From positions 124,001 to 188,000 of the forward strand of contig NZ_BCQP01000004.1 of NCBI RefSeq assembly GCF_001552135.1: DNA of 64,000 bases. The letters run 5' to 3'. This document shows, piece by piece, positions 16,345 through 25,672 of this stretch. Numbering within the stretch: the first letter of the stretch is position 1; each line of letters begins with the position of its first letter. The notes beneath the pieces were generated by a model. It did not search any database, was not told where the DNA came from, and was given only the letters and a program-made list of their open reading frames with translations. This DNA comes from Actinomadura chibensis NBRC 106107. GTDB taxonomy: Bacteria > Actinomycetota > Actinomycetes > Streptosporangiales > Streptosporangiaceae. The position numbers were made by a program, and so were the translations under genes.

Positions 16345-16810
16345 ATGCGTAAAAGGCTCGTCCTTTCCGTCGTATCCGCCGCGGCGCTCGCCGCGACCGC
16401 GGCGTCGGTCCCGCCCGCCGCCGCCGCCGGGCCGCGGCCCGCCCGGAACACGTGGCATCTCACGGTCAAGGTCAGGGAGCTCAGCGGCCCCGGGTGCCCG
16501 AAAGGAAGCGTCCGCGCGAGCGAAAGCCTTCGTGACCGCCGCCCACAACTTCGACAGATACATGGGTGAGCGGACCTCGTACAGCTTCGACGGCCCCTAC
16601 GACGCCAACTGGAAGGTCACTCAGCAGACGCCGGAAGAAAGGCTCGTCTTCCTGCCCTGCGGCCAAGAGCAGTACGTCGTCCTCACCACCGAGCTGCGAG
16701 TCGTCCCGCTGACCTCCGACCCGTCGAAGGTCAGTTCCATCACGATGAACGCTGGCGACGAAGGCCTCCGGACGGACTACCACCTCATCTGGAAGCGCTG
16801 TCCGCAATAG
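16345..16810 (+). pseudogene. Broken DUF4360 secreted protein
   Basis: The ATG at 16345, behind AAGGGGAA, begins a clean signal peptide (MRKRLVLSVVSAAALAATAA) followed by SGPGCPKGSV, the usual DUF4360 mature N-terminus. That frame then turns to unrelated residues and stops at 16569. The family C-terminus (YSFDGPYDANWK, LPCGQEQYVVLTTELRV, YHLIWKRCP) appears in another frame and ends at 16810. Together they give about 150 residues, some 50 short of the usual 200, with the middle missing. A deletion plus frameshift at about 16505-16535 explains both. A sequencing error would fix the frame but not the missing middle. Confidence 0.75.
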
Positions 16811-16883
16811 GAAGGCCGCCGACCGTGCCCTGAGCGGGCGAGCGGACGACGGCCTCCCCGGCAGCCGGACGAGGGAGCGGCGG

Positions 16884-18311
16884 CTAGATGTCGTAGTAGA
16901 GCTCGAACTCGTGCGGGTGGGGGCGGAGGCGGATGGGGTCGATCTCGAACTCGGTCTTCATCGCGATCCACGTCTCGATGAGGTCCGGGGTGAAGACGCC
17001 GCCTTCGAGGAGGTAGTCGTGGTCGGTCTCCAGGGCCGCGAGCACCTCGGGCAGCGAGCCGGGGACCTGCGGGATCGCGCGGGCCTCCTCGGGCGGCAGC
17101 TCGTAGAGGTCCTTGTCCACCGGCTCGGCGGGCTCGATCTTGTTCTTGATGCCGTCGAGCCCGGCCATGAGCATGGCGGAGAAGGCCAGGTACGGGTTGC
17201 AGGACGGGTCCGGGACGCGGAACTCGACGCGCTTGGCCTTCGGGTTCGACCCGGTGATCGGGATGCGGATGCAGGCGGACCGGTTGCGCTGGGAGTAGAC
17301 CAGGTTGACCGGGGCCTCGTAGCCGGGGACGAGCCGGTGGTAGCTGTTCACCGTCGGGTTCGTGAACGCCAGCAGCGACGGGGCGTGCTTGAGCAGGCCG
17401 CCGATGTAGTAGCGCGCGTTGTCGGACAGGCCCGCGTAGCCGACCTCGTCGTAGAAGAGGGGCGCGCCGTCCTTCCAGAGGGACTGGTGGCAGTGCATCC
17501 CGGAGCCGTTGTCGCCGAAGAGGGGCTTCGGCATGAACGTGACGGTCTTCCCGGCGGCACGCGCGACGTTCTTGACGATGTACTTGTAGAGCTGGAGCTG
17601 GTCGGCGGTCTTCAGCAGCGTGTCGAAGCGGAAGTCGATCTCGGCCTGGCCCGCGGTGCCGACCTCGTGGTGCTGCATCTCGACGTGGATGCCGACGTCG
17701 AGGAGCTGCGCGACCATTTCCGAGCGCAGGTCGGTGTAATGGTCCATCGGCGGGACGGGGAAGTATCCGCCCTTGTACGGGGGCTTCGCGCCGAGGTTCC
17801 CGCCGGGCTCCTCGCGGCCGGTGTTCCATGCGCCCTCGACCGAGTCGAGGTAGTAGTAGCCGGCGTTCGCCTTCGTCTCGAAACGGACGTCGTCGAAGAT
17901 GTAGAACTCGGCCTCGGGCCCGAAATAGCAGGTGTCGGCGATGCCGGTGCCGCGGAGGTAGTCCTGCGCCTTCTTCGCCACGTTGCGCGGGTCGCGGCTG
18001 TAGGGCTCCCCGGTCAGCGGGTCGTGGACGAAGAAGTTCAAGTTCAGGGTCTTGTGCTGCCGGAACGGGTCCACGACCGCGGTGGACGGGTCCGGGAGCA
18101 GCAGCATGTCCGACTCGTGGATCTCCTGGAACCCGCGGACCGACGAGCCGTCGAACATCAGCCCCTCGGTGAAGACGCTCTCGCCGAAGCTCTCGACGGG
18201 GAACGTGAAATGCTGCATCTTGCCCGGCAGGTCCACGAACCGGCAGTCGACGAATCGCACACCCTCGTTCCTGATATAGCTCAGGACCTCTTCGGCGCTG
18301 CTGAACATCAA
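16884..18311 (-). CDS. glnA: Glutamine synthetase type I
   Basis: 475 residues, full length for GSI-beta. It makes glutamine from glutamate, ammonia and ATP in the cytoplasm as a dodecamer. The N-terminal beta-grasp carries [15 protein letters not shown], the Asp50-region loop. The catalytic domain shows [20 protein letters not shown], the ATP-site line [15 protein letters not shown], the PGYEAPVNL segment and [20 protein letters not shown] near the C-terminus carries the Tyr that is adenylylated by GlnE in this class. The ATG at 18311 follows AAGGAGG. A double GlnR box lies upstream. The position next to lipA/lipB matches glnA1 of mycobacteria. Confidence 0.97.
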   Translation of the reverse strand: MMFSSAEEVLSYIRNEGVRFVDCRFVDLPGKMQHFTFPVESFGESVFTEGLMFDGSSVRGFQEIHESDMLLLPDPSTAVVDPFRQHKTLNLNFFVHDPLTGEPYSRDPRNVAKKAQDYLRGTGIADTCYFGPEAEFYIFDDVRFETKANAGYYYLDSVEGAWNTGREEPGGNLGAKPPYKGGYFPVPPMDHYTDLRSEMVAQLLDVGIHVEMQHHEVGTAGQAEIDFRFDTLLKTADQLQLYKYIVKNVARAAGKTVTFMPKPLFGDNGSGMHCHQSLWKDGAPLFYDEVGYAGLSDNARYYIGGLLKHAPSLLAFTNPTVNSYHRLVPGYEAPVNLVYSQRNRSACIRIPITGSNPKAKRVEFRVPDPSCNPYLAFSAMLMAGLDGIKNKIEPAEPVDKDLYELPPEEARAIPQVPGSLPEVLAALETDHDYLLEGGVFTPDLIETWIAMKTEFEIDPIRLRPHPHEFELYYDI

Positions 18312-18357
18312 GCCTCCTTGGGCGGGTCTTGGCTCATCCGCACGCTATGGCGGAGCC

Positions 18358-18395
18358 GTTTCCCGGCCGTGTCCCATATGTTTCCGCTGTGTTAC
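18358..18395 (-). promoter_or_regulatory. Double GlnR box upstream of glnA
   Basis: Read on the minus strand: GTAAC-n6-GAAAC-n6-GACAC-n6-GAAAC, which is two consecutive actinomycete GlnR boxes (gTnAc-n6-GaAAc) in perfect register with spacers of exactly six bases. It starts about 85 bases upstream of the glnA ATG, a position suited to transcriptional control by nitrogen supply. The motif is seen; GlnR control of glnA is known in Streptomyces and relatives. Confidence 0.8.
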
Positions 18396-18472
18396 GGGTC
18401 ACTCCAGCGGCCGTTCCGGTCATCGCCCGGAGCCGGGTCGGGGCTCGCGGAGGGACCGGATAGCGTAGGGGC

Positions 18473-18946
18473 ATGAGCGGTGGCAAGGGCGGTCCGCGCT
18501 GGACGCAGACGTGGCTCGGCGGCGTGCGGTCGGCGGGCGTCGACCTCGGCAGGCCGGGCGCGCGGATCGGTTTCCCGGAGAGCGGCAGCGGCGCCGTCGC
18601 GTCCTACGGGCGGCGGCTCGTCGCGCTGTTCGTCGACTGGGGCCTGTCGATGCTGGTGGCGAGCCTGCTGGCGCGCCCCCTCGGCTGGGACCCGGCCGAG
18701 CGCAGCACCTGGACCCTGGTCGTCTTCGCCGTCCAGGCGTGGCTGCTGACGGCGTTCCTCGGCGTGACGATCGGCAAGCGGCTGTGCGGCATCCGCGTCG
18801 CCCGGCTGGACGGGCGCCCGGTCGGCCTCGGCTGGGCCCTCGCCCGGACGTTCCTGCTCGTCCTCGTCATCCCCGCGCTGATCTGGGACCGGGACTACCG
18901 CGGCCTGCACGACCGCGCCAGCAACACCGCCGTCGTCAACCTCTAG
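18473..18946 (+). CDS. RDD-family membrane protein
   Basis: 157 residues from the ATG at 18473, divergent from glnA. After a soluble N-terminal stretch (to about 42) the RDD signature begins with YGRRLVALFVDWGLSMLVAS, giving a first membrane helix with conserved Arg and Asp. Further helices lie at about 80-100 (TLVVFAVQAWLLTAFLG) and 120-140 (LARTFLLVLVIPALI), followed by DRDYRGLHDRASNTAVV, the second RDD signature. The function is not settled for the family. The same position, between glnA and DUF4191, is occupied by an RDD protein in mycobacteria. Confidence 0.88.
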   Translation: MSGGKGGPRWTQTWLGGVRSAGVDLGRPGARIGFPESGSGAVASYGRRLVALFVDWGLSMLVASLLARPLGWDPAERSTWTLVVFAVQAWLLTAFLGVTIGKRLCGIRVARLDGRPVGLGWALARTFLLVLVIPALIWDRDYRGLHDRASNTAVVNL

Positions 18947-18974
18947 CGCCGAGAACGCGAAGAACGCGAAGAAA

Positions 18975-19001
18975 AGGCGCCCCTCGACCCGAGAGGCGCC
19001 T
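18975..19001. terminator. Bidirectional hairpin between convergent genes
   Basis: AGGCGCC (18975-18981) and GGCGCCT (18995-19001) form a perfect seven-pair stem, extended by inner pairs of CCTCG with CGAG. It sits between the stop codons of the RDD gene and the DUF4191 gene, which converge. No long T-run follows, as is usual in high-GC actinomycetes. Confidence 0.65.
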
Positions 19002-19024
19002 CTCCTGAGCGTCCTGCGCGCGCG

Positions 19025-19720
19025 TCAGCGCATCTTGGGCTTCGGGCCCTTGGGCATCTTCGCGCCCTTGGGGATCGGCCCCTTCGGCATCTGCATCGAC
19101 CTCGGCAGCGCCTGCAGCCGGTCGTTCAGATCGGAGACCTGCGCCTTCGTGAGGTTGCGCGGCAGCTTCATCAGGTGGCGCTGCAGCTTGTCGACGGGGA
19201 TCTGGCCCTCGTCCGTCCCGACCTGCACGTCGTAGATCGGGACCTGCTGCGCGGCGCGGGAGATGCGCTTCTTCTCCGCGCCGAGGAGCTGGCCGACGCG
19301 TCCGCGCGGGCCCTCCGACACGAGCACCACCCCGGGACGCCCCACCGCGCGGTGCACCATGTCGAGGTTGCGGTTGCCGCTGACGGCCTCGGTCACCGTC
19401 CAGTTGCCGCGCATGTTCTTCAAGATCGCGGCGGCCGCGCCCGGCTGCCCGGCGATCACCTTGTACTGCGCCCGCTGCGCCAGCTGGCCGAACACGATCA
19501 TGCCGACGGCGGCGGCCGCGAGGATCCCGAGCGGGATGAAGAACCACAGCTGGCCGAGCAGCAGCCCGATGAGGACGACGACGACCAGCGTCCCGACCGC
19601 GGAGGCGAACACGATCGGCAGGGCCTTCGGGTCGGCCTGCCGCAGCACCTGCGCGACCATGCGGATCTGCTTGAGGCGGCCCGGACGCTCCTGGGCCCCG
19701 TCCGTCGGCGTTTTAGACAT
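19025..19720 (-). CDS. DUF4191 membrane protein
   Basis: 231 residues. Two adjacent transmembrane helices (about 35-57 and 60-82: IVFASAVGTLVVVVLIGLLL, then FFIPLGILAAAAVGMIVFG) are followed by a cytoplasmic domain with QYKVIAGQPGAAAAIL and GVVLVSEGPRGRVGQLLGAE, the DUF4191 pattern. The C-terminus has short repeats (MPKGPIPKGAKMPKGPKP). Function unknown. It always sits near lipA in actinobacteria, and here its ATG lies 58 bases downstream of the lipA stop on the same strand, so co-transcription is likely. Confidence 0.88.
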   Translation of the reverse strand: MSKTPTDGAQERPGRLKQIRMVAQVLRQADPKALPIVFASAVGTLVVVVLIGLLLGQLWFFIPLGILAAAAVGMIVFGQLAQRAQYKVIAGQPGAAAAILKNMRGNWTVTEAVSGNRNLDMVHRAVGRPGVVLVSEGPRGRVGQLLGAEKKRISRAAQQVPIYDVQVGTDEGQIPVDKLQRHLMKLPRNLTKAQVSDLNDRLQALPRSMQMPKGPIPKGAKMPKGPKPKMR

Positions 19721-19777
19721 GAGTCCCAGGATAGTCCGGACGGGCCCCCGTCCCGACAGCCCCCGGCGCGACCCGGG

Positions 19778-20740
19778 CTAGCCCCGGGCCTCGACGGCCT
19801 GCCGGTAGAGGCGCCCGGCGCGGTAGCTGGACCGCACCAGCGGCCCGGACATGACGCCCGCGAAGCCGATCTCCTCCGCCTCGGCGGACAGCTCCACGAA
19901 CTCCTCCGGCTTCACCCACCGCTCGACCGGGTGGTGGCGCGGGCTCGGCCGCAGGTACTGCGTGATCGTGATCAGCTCGCAGCCCGCCTCGTGCAGGTCG
20001 CGCAGCGCCTGCGAGACCTCCTCGCGGGTCTCGCCCATGCCGAGGATCAGGTTGGACTTCGTGACGAGGCCGTCCTCGCGGGCGCGGGTGATGACCTCAA
20101 GGGAGCGCTCGTAGCGGAACCCGGGCCGGATCCGCCTGAAGATCCGCGGGACGGTCTCCACGTTGTGCGCCAGCACCTCCGGCCGGGACGAGAACACCTC
20201 GGCGAGCTGCTCGGGCACGGCGTTGAAGTCGGGGATCAGCAGCTCGACGCCGCAGCCGGGGACGGCGTCGTGGATCCGCCGGACGGTCTCGGCGTACAGC
20301 CAGGCGCCGCCGTCGTCCAGGTCGTCGCGGGCGACGCCGGTGACGGTCGCGTACTTCAGGCCCATCGTGGCGACGGACTCGGCGACGCGGCGCGGCTCGT
20401 CCCGGTCCAGCTCGGCGGGCTTGCCGGTGTCGATCTGGCAGAAGTCGCAGCGCCGGGTGCACTGGTCGCCGCCGATGAGGAACGTGGCCTCGCGGTCTTC
20501 CCAGCATTCGAAGATGTTGGGACAGCCCGCCTCCTGGCAGACCGTGTGCAGGCCCTCGGACTTCACGAGGCCGACGAGCTCGCGGTACTGGGGGCCCATC
20601 TTCAGCCGTGTCTTGATCCACTCGGGCTTGCGCTCGATCGGGGTCTGGCTGTTGCGGGCCTCGACCCGCAGCAGCCTGCGGCCGTCTGGTGTCACCGTCG
20701 TCACCCGTTCAGGGTACGTCGCGGTCTCCGCCGCCGGCAC
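19778..20740 (-). CDS. lipA: Lipoyl synthase (radical SAM)
   Basis: 320 residues. LipA inserts two sulfurs into octanoyl groups on E2/H proteins. The N-terminal auxiliary-cluster motif [12 protein letters not shown] (about residue 70) and the radical SAM motif CTRRCDFC (about 98-105) are both intact, and the C-terminal RSSY that ligates the auxiliary cluster is present. The ATG at 20740 is used; an alternative valine start a few codons later ([20 protein letters not shown]) would also fit. The substrate chain comes from LipB at 21496-22203, and the lipoyl acceptor E2 is encoded at 24099-25637. Confidence 0.97.
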   Translation of the reverse strand: MPAAETATYPERVTTVTPDGRRLLRVEARNSQTPIERKPEWIKTRLKMGPQYRELVGLVKSEGLHTVCQEAGCPNIFECWEDREATFLIGGDQCTRRCDFCQIDTGKPAELDRDEPRRVAESVATMGLKYATVTGVARDDLDDGGAWLYAETVRRIHDAVPGCGVELLIPDFNAVPEQLAEVFSSRPEVLAHNVETVPRIFRRIRPGFRYERSLEVITRAREDGLVTKSNLILGMGETREEVSQALRDLHEAGCELITITQYLRPSPRHHPVERWVKPEEFVELSAEAEEIGFAGVMSGPLVRSSYRAGRLYRQAVEARG

Positions 20741-20939
20741 ACCGGGCCGTCGCCCGCCCCGTCCCGTCCGGCGCCCATTCGCCCAGGGTGGGGCTCAAAG
20801 CCGTCTCGGAGCGATATCGAACGTATGACGGTACCCCGTCCGGTTCACAGATTCGCGTGTTTCGGTCATCTCCCACAGTGGATCTCTCTAGGGTGACTCC
20901 CTGTCGTCACGCAAGCAGCGTTCAGCAGCAGGAGGACCA

Positions 20940-21452
20940 GTGGGTCTGGCAATGTCGTACCTCAGGGTGCCGCCGGTGCTGGAGGGGGAGCCTGAACCCG
21001 GCCGGATCGCCCGGCACATCTTCGGCGCCGCGGACTGGCGCCGGCGCGGCGCGGGCGCGCTGTTCGAGCTCGGCTGGGCGTGGCAGGCGATGCACTACCT
21101 CGTCACCGGCGACCCGTGGGACGGGCGGCAGCCCGAGGCGGACGTCGTGTGCGGCGGCCGGCTCCTCACCGAGGACGGCGCCGACGAGCTGGGCATGGAC
21201 GTGATCTTCCTCGCCCCGGACCGGGTGAAGCCCGCCGCCGACCACCTGGCCGCGACGCCGTTCGGCGAGCTCGCCGCCCGGTTCGACCCGGCGGCGATGG
21301 ACCGGGCGGGCGTCCAGGACGCGCGCCGCCTCGACGGCGCCGCCCGCGACCGGGTCTTCAAGCCCGCCTACCGGGGCCTGGCCGACTTCTTCGCGGCCGC
21401 CGCCACCGAGGGCCAGGCCGTCTACAAGGTGATGGCGCCCGAAGCGCGCTGA
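20940..21452 (+). CDS. DUF1877-family protein
   Basis: 170 residues from the GTG at 20940, preceded by AGGAGGA; an in-frame ATG at 20952 (MSYLRVPP) is a possible alternative. Features of DUF1877: MSYLRVPP at the start, then LGWAWQAMHYLVTGDP, a glycine-rich turn and VDFFxxA-like C-terminal helix (LADFFAAAATEGQAVYKVMA). Soluble and cytosolic, with no catalytic motif apparent. The family is widespread and uncharacterised. It interrupts the minus-strand lipA-lipB series as a single plus-strand gene, about 200 bases divergent from lipA. Confidence 0.75.
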   Translation: MGLAMSYLRVPPVLEGEPEPGRIARHIFGAADWRRRGAGALFELGWAWQAMHYLVTGDPWDGRQPEADVVCGGRLLTEDGADELGMDVIFLAPDRVKPAADHLAATPFGELAARFDPAAMDRAGVQDARRLDGAARDRVFKPAYRGLADFFAAAATEGQAVYKVMAPEAR

Positions 21453-21495
21453 CAAGGCGTGCCGACGGAGCGCGCCGACGGGGCGCGCCCCGCGC

Positions 21496-22203
21496 TCAGG
21501 CCGGGGCCGCGACGGCTTCGAGCTGCGCCGTGGTGCGGTGCAGCGTGCCGTCCGCGCCGAGCACGGCGGCCAGGTGCCGCTCCACCAGCGGGACGATCTC
21601 GGCGACGGTCACGTCCCGGCCGAGCTCGCGGCTGAGGTTCGTGGAGCCGACGTCCCGGATCCCGCAGGGGACGATCCTGTCGAACCAGCCCATGTCGTTG
21701 TCGCAGTTCAGCATGAACCCGTGCATCGTGACGCCGCGCGACACCCGCACCCCGATCGAGCCGATCTTGCGGTCGGGCGAGCCGGACACCCACAGCCCGC
21801 TGCGCCCCTCGACCGTGACGGTCTCCAGGCCGAGGTCGGTGCAGACGTCCATCATCATCCGCTCCAGCAGCCGGACGTAGCCGACGACGTCCACCGGGTC
21901 GGGCAGCCGCAGGATCGGGTAGCCGGTGAGCTGCCCCGGGCCGTGCCAGGTGATCTTGCCGCCGCGGTCGACGTCGATGACGGGCGCGCCGGGGTCGCCC
22001 AGCGGCCGGTCCAGGGCGGCGGTGCGCTTGCCCGCCGTGTACACCGGGAGGTGCTCCAGCAGGAGGACGGTGTCGGGGATCGCGTCGTCCGCCCGCAGCG
22101 CGTGCGTGCGTCTCTGCAGCTCCCACCCGTCCTCGTAGGGGACGGCGGCGTCGCCGAACCCCGCGTGCACCACCACCAGCTCGCGTACGTCCACATCGCT
22201 CAC
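21496..22203 (-). CDS. lipB: Octanoyltransferase
   Basis: 235 residues. LipB moves the octanoyl group from acyl carrier protein to the lipoyl domain lysine. Motifs: [15 protein letters not shown] (substrate pocket), [19 protein letters not shown] with the RGG.x(2)-HGPGQ.x-YP signature, [20 protein letters not shown] with the catalytic Lys, and [13 protein letters not shown] with the catalytic Cys. All key residues are present and the length is normal. The product is the substrate of LipA, encoded just below. Confidence 0.96.
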   Translation of the reverse strand: MSDVDVRELVVVHAGFGDAAVPYEDGWELQRRTHALRADDAIPDTVLLLEHLPVYTAGKRTAALDRPLGDPGAPVIDVDRGGKITWHGPGQLTGYPILRLPDPVDVVGYVRLLERMMMDVCTDLGLETVTVEGRSGLWVSGSPDRKIGSIGVRVSRGVTMHGFMLNCDNDMGWFDRIVPCGIRDVGSTNLSRELGRDVTVAEIVPLVERHLAAVLGADGTLHRTTAQLEAVAAPA

Positions 22204-22227
22204 ATGAGCCAGCTTAAGCCTTGCGCC

Positions 22228-22965
22228 TTACAGCGAGGCGAGCAGGCGGGGCTCCAGGCGGGACTCCTTCGCGGTGCCGGGGCCGTCCGGCTCGACGCGG
22301 TAGGCGCCCGCGTCCTTGCGGTAGGACACGGCCTGGACGAACTCCGTCCCGACGTAGTGCAGCGCGACGCCCTCGTCGGCCGCGTAGCCGCCGGGGAGCG
22401 TCCCCTCGCCGACGAGCTGCTGGAGCAGCGGGCGCCGCTGCGGCTCGCTGTCGTAGTGGACGCCGCACGAGTACGGCAGGAACGCGAGGCCGTCGGTCAG
22501 CGGGCGCAGCTCGGGCCCGAACGAGTCGGTGGTGCCGCCCGCGTGCCAGCACAGCGCGCCCGCGCTCTGCCCGGACAGCACCACGCCCTCCTGCCACGCC
22601 TCGCGCATGATCTCGTCCAGCCCGTGCAGCCGCCACAGGGCGAGCAGGTTGGCGACGCTGCCGCCGGACACGTGCACGAGGTCCTGGTTGAGGAGGTGCG
22701 CCCGGACGTCCGGGACGTTCGGCATCGGGAACAGCGCGAGATGGCTGACCTCGGCGTCCAGCGAGGAGAACCCGGCGTAGAGGCGGGCGACGTACTCGGC
22801 GCCGTCGCCGACCGCCGTGGTCACGAAGCAGACGCGCGGCCTGTCCTGGCCGGTGAGGTCGAACGCGTAGCGGATCAGCGGGCTCGGGGTGAGCCCGTCC
22901 CGGCCGTCCGGGACGAAGCCGCCCCCGCCGATCGCGAGGATGTGCGGCTGGCCGTCGGTGCTCAT
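22228..22965 (-). CDS. Peptidase E-like (S51) class I glutamine amidotransferase fold protein
   Basis: 245 residues. ILAIGGGGF at the start, then VCFVTTAVGDGAEYVARLYA, VHVSGGSVANLLALWR and the nucleophile elbow VVLSGQSAGALCWH, where the Ser of GxSAG is the expected catalytic residue of S51 dipeptidases (Asp-X specific in the founding member). The C-terminus contains the expected H and E positions (GVHYDSEPQRRP, GYAADEGVALHYVG). Cytosolic. The gap to lipB is 24 bases, on the same strand, so a shared transcript is likely. Substrate not predictable. Confidence 0.85.
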   Translation of the reverse strand: MSTDGQPHILAIGGGGFVPDGRDGLTPSPLIRYAFDLTGQDRPRVCFVTTAVGDGAEYVARLYAGFSSLDAEVSHLALFPMPNVPDVRAHLLNQDLVHVSGGSVANLLALWRLHGLDEIMREAWQEGVVLSGQSAGALCWHAGGTTDSFGPELRPLTDGLAFLPYSCGVHYDSEPQRRPLLQQLVGEGTLPGGYAADEGVALHYVGTEFVQAVSYRKDAGAYRVEPDGPGTAKESRLEPRLLASL

Positions 22966-23074
22966 TCATCCTCCTCGTGGGCGGATCTGTCTCATTGTCA
23001 CCGTATGGCCACGGAACGGAGCCGGGCCGTACTTTGACGATTCTTGGGACTCGGGCGACGACTCGCGGGACCGC

Positions 23075-23962
23075 TCACAGGACGGCGCGCAGGGCCGAGC
23101 CGACGTCCTCGTGGGCGAACCGGAACCCGGCGTCGCGCAGCCGGCGCGGCAGCACCCGCTGGCTGACCAGCGGGCCCTCGTCGGCGAAGCCGAGCAGCGC
23201 GGCCCGCAGCGCCGCCTTCGGGACGGGCAGCCGCGCGGGCCTGCGCAGGGCGGCGGCGAGCGTCCGGGTGTACTCCTCGTTGGTGACGGGGTTCGGCGCG
23301 GTCAGGTTGACGGGCCCGTCGATCTCGGCGTCGATGAGGAAGCGCAGCGCGGCGACCTGGTCGGGCAGGGAGATCCAGCTCAGCCACTGGCGGCCGTCGC
23401 CGAGCCGCCCGCCGAGGCCGATCCGGAACAGCGGGAGCGTCCGGCCGAGGTAGCCGCCCTCGCGGGCCAGCACGACGCCCGTCCGCGGGTGGACGACCCG
23501 GACGCCCGCGCCGCGCGCGGGCGCGGCCGCCGCCTCCCAGTCGCGGACGAGCGCGGCGAGGAACCCCTGCCCGGCGGGGGAGTCCTCGTCCGCCTCGCGG
23601 CCGCCGGTGTCGCCGTAGTACCCGATCGCGGAGCCGCAGACGAGCACGGGCGGCGGGCGGCTCGCCGCCGCGATCGCCGCGGCGATGGTGCGGGTGCCGT
23701 CGAGCCGGCTGTCCCTGATCTTGCGCTTGTAGGCCCCCGTCCAGGGGCGGTCGCCCACTCCGGCGCCCGCGAGGTGGACCACGGCGTCCGCGTCCTCCAG
23801 GGCCGCCGCCTCCACGCAGCCGTCGGCGGGCGACCAGCGCGCCTCGTCCGGCCGGGTCGGCTCGCGCCGGATCAGCCGGACGACCTCGTGCCCGTCGGCG
23901 CGCAGCGACCGCGCCAGCGCCGAGCCGAGCAGACCCGACGAGCCCGTGATGGTGACCCTCAT
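23075..23962 (-). CDS. TIGR01777-family NAD(P)-dependent epimerase (YfcH/SulA-like)
   Basis: 295 residues. Rossmann start MRVTITGSSGLLGSALARSL, then DADAVVHLAGAGVGDRPW, the family-specific KRKIRDSRLDGTRTIAAAIA, and SAIGYYGDTGGREADEDSPA with the Tyr of an SDR-type active site. The C-terminal DUF1731-type region is present (LRRPARLPVPKAALRAALLG and SQRVLPRRLRDAGFRFAHED). Full length. The reaction is not established for the family. An equivalent gene sits between lipB and the E2 gene in mycobacteria, so its place here is conserved synteny. Confidence 0.9.
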   Translation of the reverse strand: MRVTITGSSGLLGSALARSLRADGHEVVRLIRREPTRPDEARWSPADGCVEAAALEDADAVVHLAGAGVGDRPWTGAYKRKIRDSRLDGTRTIAAAIAAASRPPPVLVCGSAIGYYGDTGGREADEDSPAGQGFLAALVRDWEAAAAPARGAGVRVVHPRTGVVLAREGGYLGRTLPLFRIGLGGRLGDGRQWLSWISLPDQVAALRFLIDAEIDGPVNLTAPNPVTNEEYTRTLAAALRRPARLPVPKAALRAALLGFADEGPLVSQRVLPRRLRDAGFRFAHEDVGSALRAVL

Positions 23963-24098
23963 GCGCCTAGCCTAGGCGGACGCCCGCCGGCGGCAGATGA
24001 GAATCTCAGCCCGTGCCCGGCCGGGGACGGCGCGGCCCCGCCCGCGCGGACGCGGACGGGGCCGGACGCCGGGGCGCCCCCGGAGGCGCCGGGGGACG

Positions 24099-25637
24099 TC
24101 AGAGGCCGAGCTCGGCCTCGAAGTTGCCCTCCTCCAGGCGGTGCTTGATCGTGCCGAGGAAGCGGGCCGCGTCCGCGCCGTCGATCAGGCGGTGGTCGTA
24201 GGTCAGCGCCAGGTACACCATCGACCGGACGGCGATGACCTCGCCGAGGTCCGGGTCGTCGATGACGGCGGGGCGCTTCACGACCGCGCCGGTGCCGAGC
24301 ATCCCGACCTGCGGCTGGTTCAGGATCGGGGTGTCGAACAGCGCGCCGCGGCTGCCGGTGTTGGTCAGCGTGAACGTGCCGCCCGCGAGCTCGTCCGGGC
24401 TCACCTTGTTGGTGCGGGTGCGCTCGGCGATGTCGGCGATCCGCTGCGCGAGGCCGCCGAGGTTGAGCTGCCCGGCGTTGTGCACGACGGGGACCATCAG
24501 GCCGCGCTCGGGGACGTCCACCGCGATGGAGAGGTTCTCCACCTCGTGGTAGGTGACCTCGTTCGTCTCGGCGTTGATGACCGCGTTCAGCTTCGGGTGC
24601 GCCTTGAGGGCCTCGACGGTCGCCAGCGCGAAGAACGGCAGGAAGGACAGCTTGACGCCCTCGCGAGCCTCGAAGTCGTCCTTGGCCTGCCGCCGCAGCC
24701 GCGCGATCTTGGTGATGTCGGCCTCGACGACGGTGGTGAGCTGCGCCGACACCTGCAGCGACTCCACCATGCGGCGGGCGATCGTCTGCCGCATCCGGGA
24801 CATCTTCTCGGTCCGGCCGCGGAGCGCGAGCTGCTCGGCCGGGGCCCCGGCGGGCGCGGGGGCGGCGTGCCGCCCGACCGGCGCCTGCGGCGCGGCCTGC
24901 GCCGGAGCCGGGGCGGCCGGGGCGGCGGCGGGCGCGGCGGCCCGCTGCCGGGCGGCCTCCTCGGCGGCGCGGGCCGCCTCAAGGACGTCCTGCTTGCGGA
25001 TCCGCCCGCCGACGCCGGTGCCCTTCACCGACGCCAGGTCGACGTTGTGCTCGGCGGCGAGCTTGCGCACCAGCGGCGTGACGTACGGGCCGTCGCCGGA
25101 CGGCGCCTCCGGCTGCGCGGGCGCGGCGGGCTGCCGGGCCGCGGGCGCCGGCTCGGGCGCCGCGGGCGGCTGCGCCTGCTGCGGGGCCGGCTGCGGGGCC
25201 TGCTGGGCCGCGGCGGGCGCCGGGGACGGCGGCGCGGGCGGCTGCTGCTGCGCGGGCGGCGGCCACGCGGCGGGCGGCGGGCCCTGCGGCGCCTCCTGGC
25301 GCGGCGCGGCGGCCTGCTCCCGCTGCGCGGGCGCCTCCTGCTGCGCGGGCGCCTGCTGCTCCTCGGCGGCCGGGGCGCCGCCGCCGGACGGCGCCTCGCC
25401 CTCGTCGCCGATGACGGCCAGCTCCGCGCCGACCTCGACGGTCTCGTCCTCGGCGACGGTGATGCTGGTCAGGATGCCCGAGGCGGGGGAGGGGATCTCG
25501 GTGTCGACCTTGTCGGTCGACACTTCGAGGAGCGGCTCGTCGGTCTCGACGCGCTCGCCCTCCTTCTTGAGCCAGCGGGTGACGGTGCCCTCGGTGACGC
25601 TCTCGCCGAGCTGGGGCATGGTGACGGAGACCGGCAT
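24099..25637 (-). CDS. sucB: 2-oxoacid dehydrogenase E2 (dihydrolipoamide acyltransferase)
   Basis: 512 residues. One lipoyl domain (about 1-78) with the lipoylated Lys in [18 protein letters not shown] long Pro/Ala/Gln-rich linker follows (about 85-200). The E3-binding domain is at about 205-245 ([20 protein letters not shown]). The catalytic domain is at about 285-512, with [16 protein letters not shown] bearing the catalytic His and Asp. The linker is longer than in Gram-negative SucB. Whether it serves 2-oxoglutarate, pyruvate or both (as mycobacterial DlaT at the same locus) cannot be told from sequence. It lies 35 bases after lpdA on the same strand; LipA/LipB for its modification are nearby. 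Confidence 0.93.
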   Translation of the reverse strand: MPVSVTMPQLGESVTEGTVTRWLKKEGERVETDEPLLEVSTDKVDTEIPSPASGILTSITVAEDETVEVGAELAVIGDEGEAPSGGGAPAAEEQQAPAQQEAPAQREQAAAPRQEAPQGPPPAAWPPPAQQQPPAPPSPAPAAAQQAPQPAPQQAQPPAAPEPAPAARQPAAPAQPEAPSGDGPYVTPLVRKLAAEHNVDLASVKGTGVGGRIRKQDVLEAARAAEEAARQRAAAPAAAPAAPAPAQAAPQAPVGRHAAPAPAGAPAEQLALRGRTEKMSRMRQTIARRMVESLQVSAQLTTVVEADITKIARLRRQAKDDFEAREGVKLSFLPFFALATVEALKAHPKLNAVINAETNEVTYHEVENLSIAVDVPERGLMVPVVHNAGQLNLGGLAQRIADIAERTRTNKVSPDELAGGTFTLTNTGSRGALFDTPILNQPQVGMLGTGAVVKRPAVIDDPDLGEVIAVRSMVYLALTYDHRLIDGADAARFLGTIKHRLEEGNFEAELGL

Positions 25638-25672
25638 GTCTCAGCGACTCCTTCGAGATACTTGGCGGCTTG

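Noticed and set aside
24070..24098. GC-rich inverted repeat after the E2 gene as terminator
   Set aside because: The stem is short and built of plain C/G runs with no T-tract, so it cannot be told from background.
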